NCBI GenBank assembly: GCA_002238765.1
Contig: MPMZ01000022.1
Location: 1-44,884 of the forward strand
Length of the DNA: 44,884 bases
Direction of reading: 5' to 3'
From: Nitrospira sp. bin75
GTDB taxonomy: Bacteria; Nitrospirota; Nitrospiria; Nitrospirales; UBA8639
The notes below the pieces were generated by a model. The model saw only the letters and a program-made list of their open reading frames with translations. It did no database searches and was not told the origin of the DNA. This document shows positions 42,134 through 44,884 of this stretch, piece after piece. Each line of letters starts with the position of its first letter. Within the stretch, counting starts at the first letter, position 1. Position numbers and translations under genes: made by a program.

Positions 42134-42561
42134 TGAGAAGATGGTCAATCAGACAATATCCGACGGCCTGCTCATTCGGAGTCAAACTCCTGCTTCTTGC
42201 CGGGACCGTGGGGTTTTTGTCTTTTGCGGGTCTGTTGCAGAGTCCGTCCCAATCGACGCAATCCGAAGCTCCACCCTTGCAGCCGGCCGGCAGGGCGTTT
42301 GAGCGACTCCCGACGCCGGAGCCCGTGACGGGTGCCGACGTTGTGTCCGTCGACATTAATCGCGGTTCGGTGGAAGATCTACGACGGTTGCCGGGGATCG
42401 GGCCGGTCCTGGCTGAGCGCATCCTTCACTATCGTCAGGAGAATGGAAAATTCGTCTCCATTCGTGATATTCAAAACGTGAAAGGCATTGGCGTGAAACG
42501 GTTTGCGCAACTGGAGCCGTATATTCATATTGATCCGAAAAGTTCCTCGTCGAACGACTGA
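42133..42561 (+). CDS. ComEA-like helix-hairpin-helix protein with membrane anchor
   Basis: A 142-residue protein with one hydrophobic segment (LLLLAGTVGFLSFAGLL, residues ~19-35), a Pro/Ser-rich linker and a C-terminal double helix-hairpin-helix of ComEA type: VDINRGSVEDLRRLPGIGPVLAERILHYR and IQNVKGIGVKRFAQL. ComEA binds incoming DNA during competence. No other competence gene is in the window. Its ATG overlaps the lpd stop (TGATG), so it is co-translated with lpd. Confidence 0.88.
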   Translation: MRRWSIRQYPTACSFGVKLLLLAGTVGFLSFAGLLQSPSQSTQSEAPPLQPAGRAFERLPTPEPVTGADVVSVDINRGSVEDLRRLPGIGPVLAERILHYRQENGKFVSIRDIQNVKGIGVKRFAQLEPYIHIDPKSSSSND

Positions 42562-42588
42562 TTCTTTCTTGCGGGATACAGCAAACCG

Positions 42589-43812
42589 ATGTCAGAGCGA
42601 GAATTGAAACGGCAGCTTGACCTGATCACGCGCGGCACCGTTGACGTGATCCAGGAGCGTGAACTCGAAGACCGGGTCAGGGCTTCGCTCAAGGAGGGGA
42701 GCCCCTTGCGGGTGAAGGCCGGGTTCGATCCCACCGCGCCCGACCTGCATCTGGGCCATATCGTGTTGATCCAGAAGCTGCGGCATTTTCAGGAACTCGG
42801 GCATGAGGCGATCTTTTTGATCGGGGATTTTACCGGCATGATCGGTGATCCGACCGGTGTCTCCGAAACGAGGAAGGTGCTCAGCAAGGAGCAGGTCCTG
42901 GCCAACGCCAAGACCTATGAGCGGCAGATTTTCAAAACGTTGGATCCCGAGAAAACGCGCGTCGAGTTCAACAGCCGCTGGATGCGGGACATGCGTGCCC
43001 AGGACATCGTCGAATTGTGTTCGCACTACAATTTGGCGCGCATGTTGGAACGGGACGACTTTTCCAAGCGTTACCGGGAGCAGAAGCCTATCGGGGTTCA
43101 TGAATTTCTCTATCCGCTGGTGCAGGGCTATGATTCCGTGGCGCTCGAAGCCGACGTTGAACTGGGCGGCACCGATCAGACGTTCAATTTGCTCGTGGGG
43201 CGTGATCTTCAGCGTGATTGGGGCCAGGTCCCTCAAATAGTCATCACGATGCCTCTGCTGGAAGGGACGGACGGCGTGCGGAAGATGAGCAAGAGTTTCG
43301 GCAACGCCATTGCCCTGGAAGACGAGCCCTCGGACATGTTCGGCAAGATCATGTCGATCAGCGACGACCTGATGTTCCGGTACTATGAACTGCTGACCTC
43401 TGAAGATCTCGATGCGGTCAAACAACGCCATCCCAAGGAGGCGAAGCTGGACCTGGCGGGAGCCATGGTCACGCGGTACCACGGAGCGGATGCCGGACGA
43501 CAGGCCAAGGAAGACTTCGAGCAGAAGTTCCGGAAACGGGAGTTCCCCGAACAACCGGATGTCACGGTCACGTTGACGGCGGCGGATTTTTCAGATCCCA
43601 ACAATCCCTCGATCGGGCTGGTGGATCTCCTCATGCGAACGGGGTTGTTGCCCAGCAAGGGGGAAGCGCGTCGCCTGATCGCGCAAGGCGCCGTGGTCGT
43701 AAACGAGGAACGCTGCCAGGACAGCACTGCGGTTCTGCCGCTACAGTCGAACGAGTCGTACCAAATGAAAATCGGCAAACGGAAATATGCCCTGGTGCAG
43801 GTACGGATATAG
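42589..43812 (+). CDS. tyrS: Tyrosyl-tRNA synthetase
   Basis: A 407-residue class I aminoacyl-tRNA synthetase. HLGH is at residues 54-57 in [13 protein letters not shown] and KMSKS at 232-236, followed by the C-terminal S4 RNA-binding domain ([24 protein letters not shown]). The KMSKS form is that of the TyrZ-like bacterial type, whereas TyrS of E. coli has KFGKT. It charges tRNA-Tyr. It lies 27 bp after the ComEA-like gene. Confidence 0.95.
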   Translation: MSERELKRQLDLITRGTVDVIQERELEDRVRASLKEGSPLRVKAGFDPTAPDLHLGHIVLIQKLRHFQELGHEAIFLIGDFTGMIGDPTGVSETRKVLSKEQVLANAKTYERQIFKTLDPEKTRVEFNSRWMRDMRAQDIVELCSHYNLARMLERDDFSKRYREQKPIGVHEFLYPLVQGYDSVALEADVELGGTDQTFNLLVGRDLQRDWGQVPQIVITMPLLEGTDGVRKMSKSFGNAIALEDEPSDMFGKIMSISDDLMFRYYELLTSEDLDAVKQRHPKEAKLDLAGAMVTRYHGADAGRQAKEDFEQKFRKREFPEQPDVTVTLTAADFSDPNNPSIGLVDLLMRTGLLPSKGEARRLIAQGAVVVNEERCQDSTAVLPLQSNESYQMKIGKRKYALVQVRI

Positions 43813-44075
43813 CCCGGCCTACGAATTGCCTCTACCTTCCGCCTTTTCCCTCTTCGGAAAAAGTTCTCGTCCTTACCCTTCGACTTCGCTCAGGGCAGGC
43901 AAAGGAGGGGAATACAGAAGGCATGTCCATCTTTTTCCTCCCCTTTGTAAGAGGAGGTCAGGTGGGGTAGAGCCCTATAGGCAGGTAACGGGGCAACCCG
44001 ACAATCCGTTGATCCCCGTCCGCTTGACTTGCCTTCCGCGCCCTGCCTAGAATGAATTCCCTTCTGCGACCGTGA
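43813..44075. other. Intergenic region with dispersed-repeat-like sequences
   Basis: No gene is supported here. CCCTTCGACTTCGCTCAGGG (43876-43895) and a hairpin-forming CCTCCCCTTTGTAAGAGG with AGGTCAGGTGGGGT (about 43937-43968) resemble short repeats that I know from many environmental bacterial genomes. Copy number in this genome cannot be seen from this window. Confidence 0.45.
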
Positions 44076-44150
44076 GCGGGTGTAGCGCAGTGGTAGCGCA
44101 TCGGCTTCCCAAGCCGTTGGTCGGGAGTTCGAATCTCCTCACCCGCTCCA
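44076..44150 (+). tRNA. tRNA-Gly (anticodon CCC), CCA encoded
   Basis: The 75-nt sequence folds as a tRNA: acceptor GCGGGTG pairs with CACCCGC (44140-44146), discriminator T, then encoded CCA. The D arm is GCGC-AGTGGTA-GCGC; the anticodon loop TTCCCAA gives CCC between GCCG-rich arms; the T arm is GGGAG-TTCGAAT-CTCCT. The outermost anticodon-stem pair is a T-T mismatch. Its 3' end is the probable attachment site for the integrase downstream. Confidence 0.95.
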
Positions 44151-44340
44151 ATCTCTCTTTTCCCACAGTCCAAGATATTCCAATAGCGTCCCAAAATGCC
44201 TATGAATAAAGGAGTTTGGAATGTTGACGTTTGAGTTCGAATCTCCCACCCTGTCTTTCGCGTTCAATTTTCCCACACAAAACGGTGAAAAAATGTGACG
44301 GATTTTCAAGAGAGATTCAACCTTACGGGGAGGGGGAACC
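44151..44340. other. tRNA-integrase spacer with a partial copy of the tRNA 3' end
   Basis: GAGTTCGAATCTCC at 44233-44246, followed by CACCC, repeats the tRNA 3' arm at 44125-44138 (there followed by TCACCC), 108 bp apart. No gene is seen. The repeat has lost one base and the acceptor end (ACCCTGTC), so it is a decayed or alternative att-like sequence. Confidence 0.7.
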
Positions 44341-44884
44341 ATGGCCTTGACCAACCGTAGAATTGAGAAATCGACAACAGTGGGCCTGTATGCCGACGAA
44401 CGCACCTTGGATTTGAAGGTGTCCAAAGGCGGCACCAAATCCTGGGGGCAACGAATCGTGGGCAACGGAAAACGGCATGATCTTGGGCTTGGGGGGTATC
44501 CCGTCATCACTATTGAGGATGCCCGAACCTTGGCTATCGAGAATCGGCGGAAAGTGGCCCTCGGTGAGAACATCTTGAGGCCCCGGCATGAGGCGAAGGT
44601 GCCGACGTTTCAAGAGGCGACGGCGTCCGTGATTTCGCTCAATGCCCCGACGTGGAAGGATGGAGGCAAGCCCCTGCAATCGTGGGAGCAGACGCTGAAC
44701 GACTATGCGTTTCCGACCATTGGAGAACAGCGAGTCGATCAGGTCACGAGCAAGGAGGTTCATGCGAGAGTTGCGCCCTTGTGGACCTCGAAACATCATC
44801 AGGGCTTGAAAGTAGGGCAACGTATCGGCGCCGTCATGAAATGGGCGCAGGGGCATCGGCTTGATAACCCATGCGATGCTTTGG
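44341..44884 (+). CDS. P4-type tyrosine recombinase/integrase (3' end beyond window)
   Basis: The frame from the ATG at 44341 is open to the right edge (181 codons). It begins with an arm-binding domain of the DUF4102 type: STTVGLYADERTLDLKVSKG, RHDLGLGGYPVITIEDARTLA; then comes a core-binding domain (TFQEATASVISLNAPTWKDG, LNDYAFPTIGEQRVDQVTSKEV and AVMKWAQGHRLDNPCDAL). The catalytic Arg-His-Tyr residues would lie beyond the edge. Its position just after a tRNA gene is typical for integrases of genomic islands. A GGGGAGGGGGAACC stretch precedes the ATG. Confidence 0.88.
   Translation, partial: MALTNRRIEKSTTVGLYADERTLDLKVSKGGTKSWGQRIVGNGKRHDLGLGGYPVITIEDARTLAIENRRKVALGENILRPRHEAKVPTFQEATASVISLNAPTWKDGGKPLQSWEQTLNDYAFPTIGEQRVDQVTSKEVHARVAPLWTSKHHQGLKVGQRIGAVMKWAQGHRLDNPCDAL

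Noticed and set aside
41165-42148. A 327-codon open frame on the minus strand opposite lpd
   Set aside because: It is wholly antisense to a gene with clear motifs, and its product is histidine- and arginine-rich low-complexity sequence typical of GC-rich shadow frames.
42592-43554. A 320-codon open frame on the minus strand opposite tyrS
   Set aside because: It is antisense to tyrS with HLGH and KMSKS in place; the product resembles no known family.
44323-44856. Minus-strand open frame opposite the integrase
   Set aside because: The plus strand encodes recognisable integrase domains through the whole interval.
1-44884. CRISPR array, rRNA genes, further tRNAs, prophage structural genes
   Set aside because: I saw no regularly spaced repeats, no rRNA-like sequence, no second tRNA and no capsid, tail or terminase genes.

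Overview
The window looks like a chromosomal segment of a Gram-negative, probably chemolithotrophic bacterium. My best guess is the Nitrospira lineage (Nitrospirota): two-subunit pyruvate carboxylase genes, oxygen-dependent haem synthesis, a molybdate transport cluster with an outer-membrane porin, and protein-thiocarboxylate sulfur chemistry. That assignment is an inference from gene content; there is no rRNA or other phylogenetic marker here. Most of the window is GC-rich core chromosome, with two accessory parts: a visibly less GC-rich DNA-modification and defence island (about 11.2-21.8 kb) and the start of an integrated element at the right edge (from 44.1 kb).

Layout. 1-2.8 kb (minus): the two subunits of a pyruvate-carboxylase-type enzyme, the carboxyltransferase gene cut by the left edge. 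2.9-5.7 kb: a PstS-like periplasmic binding protein carrying a 24-residue tandem duplication, an FmdB-type zinc ribbon and three small unknown genes. 5.8-11.2 kb (plus): hemE, protoporphyrinogen oxidase, acylphosphatase, apt, a DksA/TraR-type protein with a lysine-rich tail, queC and a lipoprotein cytochrome c. 11.5-21.6 kb: the island, with a putative uracil-DNA-glycosylase-fold protein, a start-less GIY-YIG fragment, a minus-strand Vsr endonuclease, and a tightly overlapping five-gene run of DNA cytosine methyltransferase, GHKL (MutL/MORC-like) ATPase, Z1-domain ATPase, DUF4420 PD-(D/E)XK nuclease and AIPR protein. 21.8-24.0 kb (minus): a lone Lrp/AsnC ligand-binding domain and an M3 oligoendopeptidase. 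24.2-29.7 kb (plus): an HTH regulator with a molybdate-binding-like sensor domain, an alginate-export-type porin and modABC. 29.9-30.9 kb: an internally deleted outer-membrane protein pseudogene and a small secreted protein.

30.9-36.1 kb (minus) is a sulfur-transfer operon: a ThiS-like carrier, cysteine synthase, an E1-like adenylyltransferase, threonine synthase, a MoaD-like carrier, a NIL-domain protein, a second E1-like enzyme and a JAMM metalloprotease. Both carriers have residues beyond the expected C-terminal Gly-Gly (-GGCHD and -GGGA), so the protease may unmask or recycle them. 36.2-38.0 kb (minus): a sirtuin of the desuccinylase type, a coiled-coil protein and a lytic transglycosylase. 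38.2-43.8 kb (plus): ndk between two copies of the same palindrome, a lipoprotein with a PgaB-like domain, gcvH, lpd, a ComEA-like protein and tyrS. 44.1 kb to the end: tRNA-Gly(CCC) followed by a P4-type integrase cut by the right edge, with a partial copy of the tRNA 3' end between them.

The two strongest leads are the methyltransferase/GHKL/Z1/DUF4420/AIPR module and the sulfur-carrier operon. Both belong to families with some published background; the exact combinations, the C-terminal tails and the remnants next to the defence module are the parts worth checking.
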